DNA from: Thioalkalivibrio nitratireducens
GTDB lineage: Bacteria; Pseudomonadota; Gammaproteobacteria; Ectothiorhodospirales; Ectothiorhodospiraceae
Direction: 5' to 3'
Assembly (NCBI GenBank): GCA_011390385.1
Contig: JAABSN010000110.1
Coordinates: 1-10,932 of the forward strand
DNA length: 10,932 bases
The notes under the pieces were generated by a model that was not told where the DNA came from, searched no databases, and was given only the letters and a program-made list of their open reading frames with translations. A program made the position numbers and the translations under genes. Shown here one piece after another: positions 1 through 6,533 of the stretch; the stretch's first letter is position 1; the number at the start of each line of letters is the position of its first letter.

Positions 1-1170
1 GAAAAGCTCCCGGGTGAACGGCAGGCGGCGACTGCCCATGGCCTCATCCTTGGGATGGTTGGCCGCAGTCACCGACTCGACCCGGTCCTCCGGATAATTC
101 TCGATCACGACCCTGAGCGGATCGAGCACCGCCATCGCGCGCGGTGCGGTGGCGTCGAGCGCTTCGCGGACCGAGTTCTCCAGCAGCGCCATTTCGACCA
201 TACCATCGGACTTGGTGACACCGATGCGCTCGCAGAAATCGCGCACCGCAGCCGGCGGGAAACCGCGGCGCCGGATACCGGCAATGGTCGGCATGCGTGG
301 GTCGTCCCAGCTCTGTACATGGCCCTCGGCAACGAGTTCCGTCAGCTTGCGCTTGCTGAGCACGGTGTACTCGAGATTGAGCCGACCAAACTCGTACTGC
401 CGTGGCCGCGCCGGCACGTCGAGGTTATCCAGAAACCAGTTGTAGAGCGGCCGGTGATCCTCGAATTCCAGCGTGCACAACGAATGCGTGATGCCTTCCA
501 GCGCATCCGATATGGTGTGCGTATAGTCGTACATCGGGTAGATCGGCCAGGCTTCACCGGTCTGGTGATGCACGGCCCCCCGTCGGATCCTGTACAGCGT
601 CGGGTCACGCAGGTTGATATTGGGCGACGCCATGTCGATCTTCGCCCGCAACACGCGTTCACCATTCTCGAACTCGCCCGCGCGCATGCGCCGGAAAAGA
701 TCCAGGTTCTCCTCGACGGAACGCTCACGGTAGGGGCTGTCGCGGCCTGCCTCGGTAAGCGTGCCGCGGTATTCACGCATCTGTTCGGCGTCGAGATCGC
801 AGACGTACGCCTTGCCCGCGCGGATCAGGTCCTCCGCGTAACCGTAGAGCCGGTCGAAGTAGTCCGAGGCAAAGAACAGATCGGTCCAGTCGAAACCGAG
901 CCAGCGCACGTCCTGCTTGATCGCCTCCACAAAGTCGACGTTCTCCTTCTCGGGATTGGTGTCGTCGAAGCGCAGATTGCAGGTACCGCCATAGTCCCGC
1001 GCGATGCCGAAGTTCAGGCAGATCGACTTGGCATGGCCAAGATGCAGATAACCGTTGGGCTCCGGCGGAAAGCGCGTGGCAACGCGACCATCATTCCTGC
1101 CGTTGCCGAGATCCTCGTCGATGACCTGTCGAATGAAGTTGCTGGCCGCAGCCGCGTCCTTGTTACTCAT
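1..1170 (-). CDS. glnS: Glutaminyl-tRNA synthetase, N-terminal 390 residues (3' end beyond window)
   Basis: This class I aminoacyl-tRNA synthetase charges tRNA-Gln with glutamine in the cytoplasm, using ATP. The frame is open from the ATG at 1170 to base 1, giving 390 codons of an expected 550 or so. The HIGH signature is HLGH at residues 43-46, within [17 protein letters not shown]. The KMSKS-type loop is VLSKR at about 270-274, where E. coli has MSKRK. The stretches [16 protein letters not shown] and [17 protein letters not shown] are typical of GlnS and argue against the related GltX. The visible part ends in the anticodon-binding beta-barrel region (GSRRLPF). The ATG starts [17 protein letters not shown], close in register to the E. 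coli protein. Only a weak GGGAC-like ribosome site precedes it. A perfect -10 box lies about 45 bases upstream, so it probably has its own promoter rather than depending on the 615-codon gene behind it. Confidence 0.97.
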   Translation of the reverse strand, partial: MSNKDAAAASNFIRQVIDEDLGNGRNDGRVATRFPPEPNGYLHLGHAKSICLNFGIARDYGGTCNLRFDDTNPEKENVDFVEAIKQDVRWLGFDWTDLFFASDYFDRLYGYAEDLIRAGKAYVCDLDAEQMREYRGTLTEAGRDSPYRERSVEENLDLFRRMRAGEFENGERVLRAKIDMASPNINLRDPTLYRIRRGAVHHQTGEAWPIYPMYDYTHTISDALEGITHSLCTLEFEDHRPLYNWFLDNLDVPARPRQYEFGRLNLEYTVLSKRKLTELVAEGHVQSWDDPRMPTIAGIRRRGFPPAAVRDFCERIGVTKSDGMVEMALLENSVREALDATAPRAMAVLDPLRVVIENYPEDRVESVTAANHPKDEAMGSRRLPFTRELF

Positions 1171-1214
1171 ACCATGAAATCTTTGTCCCGCCGCCCGGCC
1201 GGGCGAAAGCCGAC

Positions 1215-1243
1215 ATTATACGCGTGCGGGTAGCCCCAAACAT
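1215..1243 (-). promoter_or_regulatory. Probable glnS promoter
   Basis: On the minus strand a perfect TATAAT occupies 1220-1215, with predicted transcription start near 1208 and a leader of about 38 bases before the glnS ATG. The -35 region is poor: ATGTTT lies at 17-base spacing (1243-1238), or TTGATG at 20-base spacing (1246-1241). The -10 match is strong and the position is right; activity is inferred. Confidence 0.5.
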
Positions 1244-1332
1244 CAAGGAAAACCTGCCGACTGGTCCGAAAGGCAAGCGCAGCGAGTCATCCAACGGATG
1301 CACTGGAGCCCCGGGCGCCATGGAGCGCCGCG

Positions 1333-1352
1333 ATGCCGGCGCCAGCCGGCAT
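1333..1352. other. Perfect 8-bp stem hairpin between the 615-codon gene and glnS
   Basis: ATGCCGGC and GCCGGCAT are separated by four bases. In RNA from the minus strand this would form a stable GC hairpin just after the end of the upstream gene at 1406. No run of T follows on either strand, so it is not a classic intrinsic terminator. It may protect or attenuate read-through toward glnS. Confidence 0.35.
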
Positions 1353-1405
1353 TGTCGTAGCGGCGGCGTTTTCGTGCCCATCGGGAATGGCGATGACCCT
1401 CCACC

Positions 1406-3253
1406 TCAATCGATGTAGCGGCCGCCGAGTTTCAGCAGCAGGGCCCAGCGGGGGTCGCGCAGCATCGCCTCGCGCTCGGGCACCCGCAGCCGTCGAACCG
1501 GATGGTCGCCGCGCTCGCCGATCTTGCTCGCCAACATTTCCAGCCGCTCCGGATTGGCCCCGTAGCGGTCGACGAGTTGCTGCCGCAGGCGTGAGTCCAG
1601 CGGCAACCGGTACAGGGTCGCCAACTGGGTCGCCAGCCGCTCGGCCATGCGACCGAGGTCCTGACGCACGTCCTTGACCACCGCAGCGCCCAGCCCCGCA
1701 CGTGCGTCCGCGCTCAAACCCGTCTGCAGACCACCCAGCCATGCCGCCGGCGAAGCCTGGATCGCCCGCTGGACCGCGAGATCGCTGAGATCCAGCGAGT
1801 TCTGCAGCAACGTCAGCAGATACAGGCCGAGACGGCGGATTTCGTTTCGGTCCAGCGGGTGGCCGGCGATCAGCAGGCCGCGCTGATCCGCCTGCACACC
1901 GAGATCATCGACGAAGGCACAGAACTCGCGCGCGAACGCGAGTTTGCTCTCGTCGTTCAATGCGATCACATCTTCGTGTATGTGCAGACCGAACTTTCGC
2001 AGCCGCCCCCACCAGCGACGCCGACCGGGCTGCACCCGCTGCTGCAGCCGTTCCCATTCCTCCAGGGTTTCATCGAACGCCTCTCCGGCCTGAAGCCAGC
2101 GCGCGTGATCTTCGCGCAGCCGTTGCACGCCGCGCAACAGCCAGCCCAGACGCTTGGCGAGCGCGGAACCGCGAGGCGGCCGCGTGGCCAGCAACTGCTC
2201 CAGCGCGGTAAGTACACGGTCGGCAAGCTGAGCGCTGTCGCCGTGCACCTCGCTGCGCTGCAGGAGACCGCCCGGGGTTCCCGCCAGCATCAACGCCAGA
2301 CCGCGCAGATCGCCATCCACCCGTGCCTGGGCCAGCCGGTAGCGGGTGCGCGTGGTCTCGACGGCAACCAGCCCCCGCGCCACGTTCCAACGCCCTTTCC
2401 AGCTGAAGCTCAGGTACCGGATCTCGCGCCCGTTCATCAACTCGAACAACAGCACGAGCAACTCCTGAACATCGGCCACCGGCAGGGTTTCGGGATTGTC
2501 CTGTTCCGCAGCCGCCAGCAGCCGGTTCAGAAAGTTCTCCCGGCGGGGAATGCCTTCCTGCAGGCTCGGTGCACGCCCGATCAGCCGATCCCGCAGCAGA
2601 TCGGCGAGTTCCGGGACCTCCGCATGCACTCGCTCCAACGCCGCAAGCCGTGCCTCGGTGGAGGCGTCGACCAGGTCGCGGACCCGCGAGTGCAACCCCA
2701 GGCGCCGGTATACCTCGATCTGCTGGGCGATCTGTGCCAGGCCGGTGTCGCCGCAAAGCTCGCGAACGGCCAGTGCCAGCGTGTCCGGCCCGAGATCCAG
2801 CTCCTGCAGCAGCGCCCCAGCGGCCAGCGTGCGTCTCCGTTCCACCAATTCTGCCGCCAGATCCGCGTCGCGGATCGCAAAAAGCAGGTCCGGCAGCAGG
2901 TCGATGGTGCGGCGCAGATTGCTGGCGGCCTGCGCCGCCCGACGTTCGACGATGGCGACCGAGATGAACTTGCTGCCGAGGCCGATCACCCCGAGGAACA
3001 GGGTGAAAAACGCGAAGTAGATCACGTTGCGGGTGGGCGCGAACTCACCGAAACCCAGCCAATAGCCGCCCTGCATGGCAAGGAACGTCGCCGGGCCGGC
3101 AACCCAAAGCACCTGAAGCAGGTTCCACATCCATGGAACCCGGCGAGCACTCGCGCTGATCTCCGAGATTCGCCCGCGCCCCGCGATCTCCATCTGCAGC
3201 GAACCCGTATCGCCTTCGTCGGGGCGGGTGCTATTGTCGACCGATCGCTTCAC
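1406..3253 (-). CDS. Two-helix membrane protein of unknown function, 615 aa
   Basis: I do not recognise this family. The N-terminal 40 residues are polar. Two hydrophobic helices follow at about 43-65 (WNLLQVLWVAGPATFLAMQG) and 76-102 (NVIYFAFFTLFLGVIGLG...). About 510 soluble residues come next, rich in Leu, Arg, Glu and Ala, and look almost wholly helical. A tryptophan/arginine-rich patch (GRRRWWGRLRKFG) precedes residue 424. No P-loop, CxxC, protease or nuclease motif is visible. The likely topology is two membrane passes with the large domain in the cytoplasm, by the positive-inside rule (RR clusters after helix 2); this is inference. The start is GTG at 3253, preceded by GGGGGAG only one base away, which is too close for a good ribosome site. 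A stop lies in frame eight codons further up, and ATG 3193 (Met21) is the alternative. Steady coding character over 1.8 kb makes it a real gene. It lies upstream of glnS on the same strand with a 235-base gap. Confidence 0.82.
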   Translation of the reverse strand: MKRSVDNSTRPDEGDTGSLQMEIAGRGRISEISASARRVPWMWNLLQVLWVAGPATFLAMQGGYWLGFGEFAPTRNVIYFAFFTLFLGVIGLGSKFISVAIVERRAAQAASNLRRTIDLLPDLLFAIRDADLAAELVERRRTLAAGALLQELDLGPDTLALAVRELCGDTGLAQIAQQIEVYRRLGLHSRVRDLVDASTEARLAALERVHAEVPELADLLRDRLIGRAPSLQEGIPRRENFLNRLLAAAEQDNPETLPVADVQELLVLLFELMNGREIRYLSFSWKGRWNVARGLVAVETTRTRYRLAQARVDGDLRGLALMLAGTPGGLLQRSEVHGDSAQLADRVLTALEQLLATRPPRGSALAKRLGWLLRGVQRLREDHARWLQAGEAFDETLEEWERLQQRVQPGRRRWWGRLRKFGLHIHEDVIALNDESKLAFAREFCAFVDDLGVQADQRGLLIAGHPLDRNEIRRLGLYLLTLLQNSLDLSDLAVQRAIQASPAAWLGGLQTGLSADARAGLGAAVVKDVRQDLGRMAERLATQLATLYRLPLDSRLRQQLVDRYGANPERLEMLASKIGERGDHPVRRLRVPEREAMLRDPRWALLLKLGGRYID

Positions 3254-3323
3254 GCTCCCCCCGGGCCTCGGTCCCTATGCGACTGCGGAAACACCCTGCT
3301 GCCTCACCAGGGCCAATACGGAC

Positions 3324-3357
3324 CTGAGGAGCCTGCCAGGCTGATACTCACCCTCAG
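3324..3357. other. Two-part hairpin upstream of the 615-codon gene
   Basis: CTGAGG (3324-3329) pairs with CCTCAG (3352-3357). Nested inside, AGCCT (3330-3334) pairs with AGGCT (3338-3342) across three bases. It lies 70-105 bases upstream of the GTG at 3253 and has no T-tract. It could be part of the leader RNA or a protein site; no function is shown. Apart from this hairpin and the weak ORF at 3409-3564, I see nothing in 3254-3574. Confidence 0.25.
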
Positions 3358-3408
3358 TTGGCAACGAAGTCATGGAAAAGCCCGGCGCCACCCGCGCTTC
3401 GCAAGGCC

Positions 3409-3564
3409 TCATCTGTATCCGCGCGTGCCGTCAGACGAATTCCAGGATGTGATGTGCCGCGCATCCTTCAATTGCACGCGATCGCGGTACCCGACAATGG
3501 CCGGCCCCTCGCCACTGCTGGGACAGTTGCTGCAGGTCGTATCGCCTCCCGTCGTGAAATACAT
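3409..3564 (-). CDS. Possible 51-residue small ORF with a CxxC pair
   Basis: The ATG at 3564 opens a frame of 51 codons, ending TGA at 3411-3409. The product begins MYFTTGGDTTCSNCPSSGEG and contains one CSNC pair; it is polar throughout with no signal peptide or membrane segment. AGAGGG precedes the ATG by only one base, which is too close for a normal ribosome site. An in-frame TAG lies five codons before the ATG, so it cannot be extended upstream. The MITE-like element sits just 18 bases upstream and would have cut any older promoter away from it. I do not recognise the product. It may be chance, given the many open frames in GC-rich DNA, or the remnant of a small metal-binding protein. Confidence 0.2.
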   Translation of the reverse strand: MYFTTGGDTTCSNCPSSGEGPAIVGYRDRVQLKDARHITSWNSSDGTRGYR

Positions 3565-3574
3565 GCCCTCTGTA

Positions 3575-3582
3575 TTCTATGT
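3575..3582. repeat. Target-site duplication, left copy (TTCTATGT)
   Basis: This octamer abuts the left inverted repeat and matches 3797-3804 exactly. Confidence 0.8.
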
Positions 3583-3606
3583 CCTGATTAGCACGAATGC
3601 TCCGCA
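3583..3606. repeat. Left terminal inverted repeat of the MITE
   Basis: It is 24 bases long and pairs with 3773-3796, with a single mismatch at base 19 (T at 3601 against the A expected from the right end). Confidence 0.85.
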
Positions 3607-3632
3607 AGCCGGACTCGCGCATGAATTCACCC

Positions 3633-3749
3633 CGTCATTGCGAGCGCAGCGCGGCAATCCAAATGGCTCAGCAGAAACCAATGTGGGTTGGATCGCCACG
3701 TCCCGCCACGCTGCGCTCGCGGCTAAAGGTTTCGCTCCTCGCGATGACG
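3633..3749. repeat. Internal palindromic repeat of the CGTCATTGCGAG type
   Basis: CGTCATTGCGAG (3633-3644) pairs with CTCGCGATGACG (3738-3749), 11 of 12 bases. GCGAGCGCAGCG (3640-3651) pairs perfectly with 3709-3720. GGCAATCC (3653-3660) pairs 7 of 8 with GGATCGCC (3690-3697). Palindromes built on CGTCATTGCGAG...GCAATCC are widespread interspersed repeats in bacterial genomes; that family statement is from general knowledge. Here the palindrome is the core of the MITE. Confidence 0.7.
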
Positions 3750-3772
3750 CCTTGGGCCTTAATCTTCCGATC

Positions 3773-3796
3773 TGCGGTGCATTCGTGCTAATCAGG
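3773..3796. repeat. Right terminal inverted repeat of the MITE
   Basis: It is 24 bases long and is the reverse complement of 3583-3606 with one mismatch. It ends GTGCTAATCAGG. Confidence 0.85.
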
Positions 3797-3804
3797 TTCT
3801 ATGT
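3797..3804. repeat. Target-site duplication, right copy (TTCTATGT)
   Basis: This octamer abuts the right inverted repeat and matches 3575-3582 exactly. Confidence 0.8.
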
Positions 3805-3872
3805 TGTCAGTATATCGTGCATCCGGTCTTTCGAACGAGCCCGCTGCTGTCTCCCGACACTCAGGAATGAGC

Positions 3873-3901
3873 TATTATCCTTGGCGACAACTTGGCGGCA
3901 A
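3873..3901 (+). promoter_or_regulatory. Weak promoter-like box followed by an 11-bp tandem repeat
   Basis: TATTAT (3873-3878) could be a -10 box for the haem-sensor gene, but no -35 box stands at proper spacing. Directly after it, CTTGGCGACAA (3880-3890) and CTTGGCGGCAA (3891-3901) form a tandem direct repeat with one mismatch. This is a possible regulator site in the 5' leader; it could also be chance. Confidence 0.2.
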
Positions 3902-3941
3902 TGGCGTCCTACAATCAGACCTTCACGGGGGGAAGCGCAAG

Positions 3942-4832
3942 ATGGGCATACGTATGGGTATCAGGATGAAATCCATCCTGATCATGGGCATTCTTGGGTT
4001 TGTAGCGATTGGAATCATCGGATTTACCAGCTATCGGCTGAGTGTTGCCAATGCGCTGCACGAAGCGCAGATCAAGAGCGACCTCGTGCTCAATTATGCA
4101 ATGGCAACTCGCCAGTACATGCAGAAAGTGCAACGCCCGCTGACGATGCAGCTCGTGGAACGGGACCGTTTCTACCCGGAGCTGATGTCCGGTTTCGTTT
4201 CCGCCCGGGGCACCTTCGAGCTTTTCCAGGAGATGTACCCGGGTTACGTCTTCAAACAGGCGACACTGGACCCGCTCCATCCGTCGAACCGGGCCGACGA
4301 CGATGAGGCCCGGATCATCCAGCATCTGGCCCAGAACCCGGCGCTCGAGTCCGTCCGGGGCCAGATGAGCAGGAACGGCGAAGATCAGTACTATTTCGCA
4401 CAACCGATCCGGATCGAGAGCGCGGGTTGTCTCACATGCCATGGCAACCCCGACGATGCACCCAAGGACCAGGTCGAAATCTACGGCTCCGAAAACGGAT
4501 ACAACTGGAAGATGAACGATACCGTCGCCGCATTCTTCGTCTATGTTCCGACGGCCGAAGCCATGGCCGCCGCACGTCACACGGCGTTGATACTCGTGCT
4601 CGTCGGTGCGGCCGCGGTATTGATTCTCCTCGGCGTCATCGGCTGGTTCCTCAATCGCCAGGTGGTCTCGCCGCTTCTCGGCCTTGCCACACTGACCGAG
4701 CGCTTCAGCCTGGGCCAGGATCTCGACACCCGGGCGGACACGGGCAGATCCGACGAGATCGGCGCACTCTCGAAGGCGATCGAACGCCTCAGGGTCAGCC
4801 TCAACATCATGATGAAGCGCAAACGCGCATGA
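3942..4832 (+). CDS. Membrane c-type haem sensor: DUF3365 (Tll0287-like) domain plus HAMP, no output domain
   Basis: The 296-residue protein has a membrane helix at about 11-31, a periplasmic domain at 32-213, a second helix at about 214-236 and a HAMP domain from about 237 to 290. The periplasmic domain matches the DUF3365/Tll0287-like haem family. It has RQYMQKVQRPL at 57-67, AQPIRIESAGCLTCHGNPDDAP at 153-174 and GYNWKMNDTVAAFFVYVP at 186-203. The CxxCH haem site is C163-L-T-C166-H167. These are the only two cysteines, so haem would be attached by the cytochrome c maturation system in the periplasm. The likely role is redox or ligand sensing. The protein stops six residues after the HAMP helix, with no methyl-accepting, kinase or GGDEF domain, so a partner is probably needed. 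ATG 3942 is chosen because GGGGGAAG stands about six bases before it. In-frame ATGs at 3954 and 3966 follow in a small tandem repeat (MGIRMGIRMK), and either could be used. The TPR gene lies downstream on the same strand, 256 bases away. Confidence 0.9.
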   Translation: MGIRMGIRMKSILIMGILGFVAIGIIGFTSYRLSVANALHEAQIKSDLVLNYAMATRQYMQKVQRPLTMQLVERDRFYPELMSGFVSARGTFELFQEMYPGYVFKQATLDPLHPSNRADDDEARIIQHLAQNPALESVRGQMSRNGEDQYYFAQPIRIESAGCLTCHGNPDDAPKDQVEIYGSENGYNWKMNDTVAAFFVYVPTAEAMAAARHTALILVLVGAAAVLILLGVIGWFLNRQVVSPLLGLATLTERFSLGQDLDTRADTGRSDEIGALSKAIERLRVSLNIMMKRKRA

Positions 4833-5088
4833 GCGGTTGCCGAGGACTGTCGCGGCCATTCGCAAACGTGCATGGCGGCTTGGCGGTGTCCTCGAGTCAC
4901 TGCGCCCATCGGCCTCGTGGGGCGCGCGGATAGCCGCGACACACGCCCTGCCGGGTCTGTTCGCGACGACCATGCCCCCTCGCGGCCTTGGCAGGGCTCT
5001 GCAGTTTGCCAGGCGCACGCGGGGCTGCTGCAGGCGGAATTGGCTGCTGCGCGGGCATTGAACTCCGAATGCTCATGGTAGAAAAGGG

Positions 5089-5583
5089 ATGGATCTGAAT
5101 CGACTCTGCACAGTGGGAATCTGCGTCATCCTGTTGGCGCCGAACCCCGGAATGGCGCAAACACTGAACTGCATCGCCGAACGCGTCGCTGTGCAGCAGG
5201 AAAGGAATCTCCTGCGAAAACAGGATCTTCTGGACAATGCGCTGGCCCTCTGCCCCGGAGATATGCGGATCCACTTTGAGAAGGGTTTTGCCGAGGAGCG
5301 ACTCAGGAACTACGAGCAGGCACTCAAGCATTACACCATTGCCACCAGGATCGACCCGAGCTACGCACGGGCGCATTTCGGTCGGGCGGACGTTCTGATG
5401 ATTCTCGAAAACTACCAGGACGCAATCGAAGCCTATGAAACCGGGCTCACGCTGGCCCCGGATAACCCGCGGGCTCGTGCCGCGCTGTCAAAGGCGCGCT
5501 CAAATTACACCACCGCGGCGCCCGCATTACTCCCGGCATACTCGGAACAACCGGCGGCTGACGCGGGCGAGGCAAATGATTGA
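5089..5583 (+). CDS. Exported TPR-repeat protein, 164 aa
   Basis: The N-terminus (MDLNRLCTVGICVILLAPNPGMAQ) looks like a signal peptide, with likely cleavage after MA at residue 23, so the protein should be periplasmic. A helical pair at about 40-57 leads into two good tetratricopeptide repeats at about 60-91 (IHFEKGFAEERLRNYEQALK) and 92-125 (YARAHFGRADVLMILENYQD), with a capping helix at 126-138 and a disordered tail. Cys28 and Cys55 could form a disulfide in the mature protein. TPR proteins serve as protein-binding scaffolds; no enzyme motif is seen and the partner is unknown. The ATG at 5089 directly abuts AAAAGGG, so the ribosome site is oddly placed. An in-frame stop at 5059-5061 with no other start before 5089 leaves no alternative upstream. 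The 256-base gap from the haem-sensor gene shows no clear terminator, promoter or ORF. Confidence 0.85.
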   Translation: MDLNRLCTVGICVILLAPNPGMAQTLNCIAERVAVQQERNLLRKQDLLDNALALCPGDMRIHFEKGFAEERLRNYEQALKHYTIATRIDPSYARAHFGRADVLMILENYQDAIEAYETGLTLAPDNPRARAALSKARSNYTTAAPALLPAYSEQPAADAGEAND

Positions 5584-5792
5584 GACGGGAATCCCCTTCG
5601 TCCTGCCTGGTCCTCGGCGCCCCCATGGGAATGCCACTCGCGAAGCGCGTTGCATACCAGGCCTCTTGGCGAATCCCACGCAGCAGTGAATCAACGACCT
5701 TGCTGTCTCTTGCACCAGAATGCCGACTTCTCCCCCATCGAAACGAGGGTGCGAAGCAGACGGCTCCTGTTGCCGGGCGTACGGAGCTCTGA
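5584..5792. other. Convergent intergenic spacer, nothing recognised
   Basis: These 209 bases separate the 3' ends of the TPR gene (plus) and rlmB (minus). I found no hairpin followed by a T-tract on either strand and no supported ORF. Termination here may be Rho-dependent. Confidence 0.5.
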
Positions 5793-6533
5793 TCAGCCTC
5801 GCGCCCGTTGACGCACGGCCTCGAACAACGCGATACCCGCAGCAACCGAGACATTCAGACTGGAGACACTCCCCGCCATGGGAAGCGCGGCCAGGTGGTC
5901 GCAGGTCTCGCGCGTCAGGCGGCGCAAGCCTTCGCCTTCCGCACCCATCACGAGCACCGTCGGCAGGGTCAGATCGAGCCCGTATAACGAGGTGTCGGTA
6001 TCCCCCGAGAGCCCGACGACCCACATGCCCTGCTCGCGCAGGGTTCGCAGCGTTCTAGCCAGGTTGACCACGGAAATCAGTGGCATGGTCTCGGCCGCAC
6101 CCGAAGCCGCCTTGGTGGCGGCTGAGGTCAGGGATGCGCTACGGTCTCTCGGCACGATCACGGCGCTGACTCCCGCAGCATCGGCACTGCGCAGACAGGC
6201 GCCCAGATTGTGCGGATCGGTCACGCCGTCGAGGGCAAGAAAGAGGTCCCCACCGGCAGCCACCCGATCCGCGAGATCCGCCTCGGTGGCACGCGGACGC
6301 GGCGCTGTCCAGGCGAGGACGCCCTGATGACGCAGATCGCCGTGTGCGCGGTCGAGACGATCGCGCCGCACCCGTTCGACACTGATGCCCAAGCCCTCGG
6401 CGCGGCGGACGATGTTCCCCAGGCGTGCATCATCCGATTGCATCGCCACCTGAAGCCGCTTGACCCTTTCCGGGGCATTCGCCAGCAGTGATTCGACCGC
6501 GTGCAAGCCGCCGACGACCTCGGTCTGGCTCAC
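5793..6533 (-). CDS. rlmB: 23S rRNA (guanosine-2'-O-)-methyltransferase RlmB
   Basis: This SPOUT-family enzyme uses S-adenosylmethionine to 2'-O-methylate a conserved guanosine of 23S rRNA (G2251 in E. coli) during large-subunit maturation. The 246 residues match the usual length (243 in E. coli). The N-terminal L30e-like substrate domain begins VVGGLHAVESLL. SpoU motif 1 is DGVTDPHNLGACLRSADAAG at 102-121, with Asn109 and Arg115. Motif 2 is VLVMGAEGEGLR at 193-204, and motif 3 is SLNVSVAAGIALFE at 225-238; together they form the trefoil-knot cofactor site. The start is GTG at 6533, which shares bases with the rnr stop (GTGA), giving a 4-base overlap and translational coupling. A GGAGACGG stretch lies 10-17 bases upstream inside rnr. 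Confidence 0.96.
   Translation of the reverse strand: MSQTEVVGGLHAVESLLANAPERVKRLQVAMQSDDARLGNIVRRAEGLGISVERVRRDRLDRAHGDLRHQGVLAWTAPRPRATEADLADRVAAGGDLFLALDGVTDPHNLGACLRSADAAGVSAVIVPRDRSASLTSAATKAASGAAETMPLISVVNLARTLRTLREQGMWVVGLSGDTDTSLYGLDLTLPTVLVMGAEGEGLRRLTRETCDHLAALPMAGSVSSLNVSVAAGIALFEAVRQRARG

Larger units (their letters stand above)
3583..3796. mobile_element. MITE-like non-autonomous element, 214 bp
   Basis: The ends are inverted repeats of 24 bases with one mismatch. The left end (3583-3606) starts CCTGATTAGCACGAATGC, and the right end (3773-3796) is its reverse complement. Immediately outside, TTCTATGT occurs at 3575-3582 and again at 3797-3804, a perfect 8-base target-site duplication. 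There is no transposase and no substantial ORF inside. Imperfect inverted repeats fill the interior, so the whole element could fold into one long hairpin. Families that make 8-base duplications include IS66, IS256, ISL3 and IS1595; I cannot assign the mobilising family from the ends alone. The exact duplication suggests a recent or well-preserved insertion. Confidence 0.85.

Noticed and set aside
55..1233. 392-codon open frame on the plus strand
   Set aside because: It is antisense to glnS, which has all its class I motifs on the minus strand.
1333..1352. Intrinsic terminator after the 615-aa gene
   Set aside because: The stem is perfect but no T-tract follows on either strand, so it is listed only as a hairpin.
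3583..3796. CRISPR array or attachment site
   Set aside because: The repeats are inverted, not direct with spacers, and the 8-base duplication plus terminal inverted repeats are explained by transposition.
1859..4306. 815-codon open frame on the plus strand
   Set aside because: It runs antisense to the 615-aa gene, through the noncoding stretch and the MITE, and out of frame into the haem sensor. Composition is Gln/Arg/Pro-rich with no family resemblance; it is a by-product of GC-rich codon bias.
4837..5081. Short plus-strand ORFs between the haem sensor and the TPR gene
   Set aside because: Arg/Ala/Pro-rich chance frames with no ribosome site; they overlap each other in different frames and show no decayed output domain that I can recognise.
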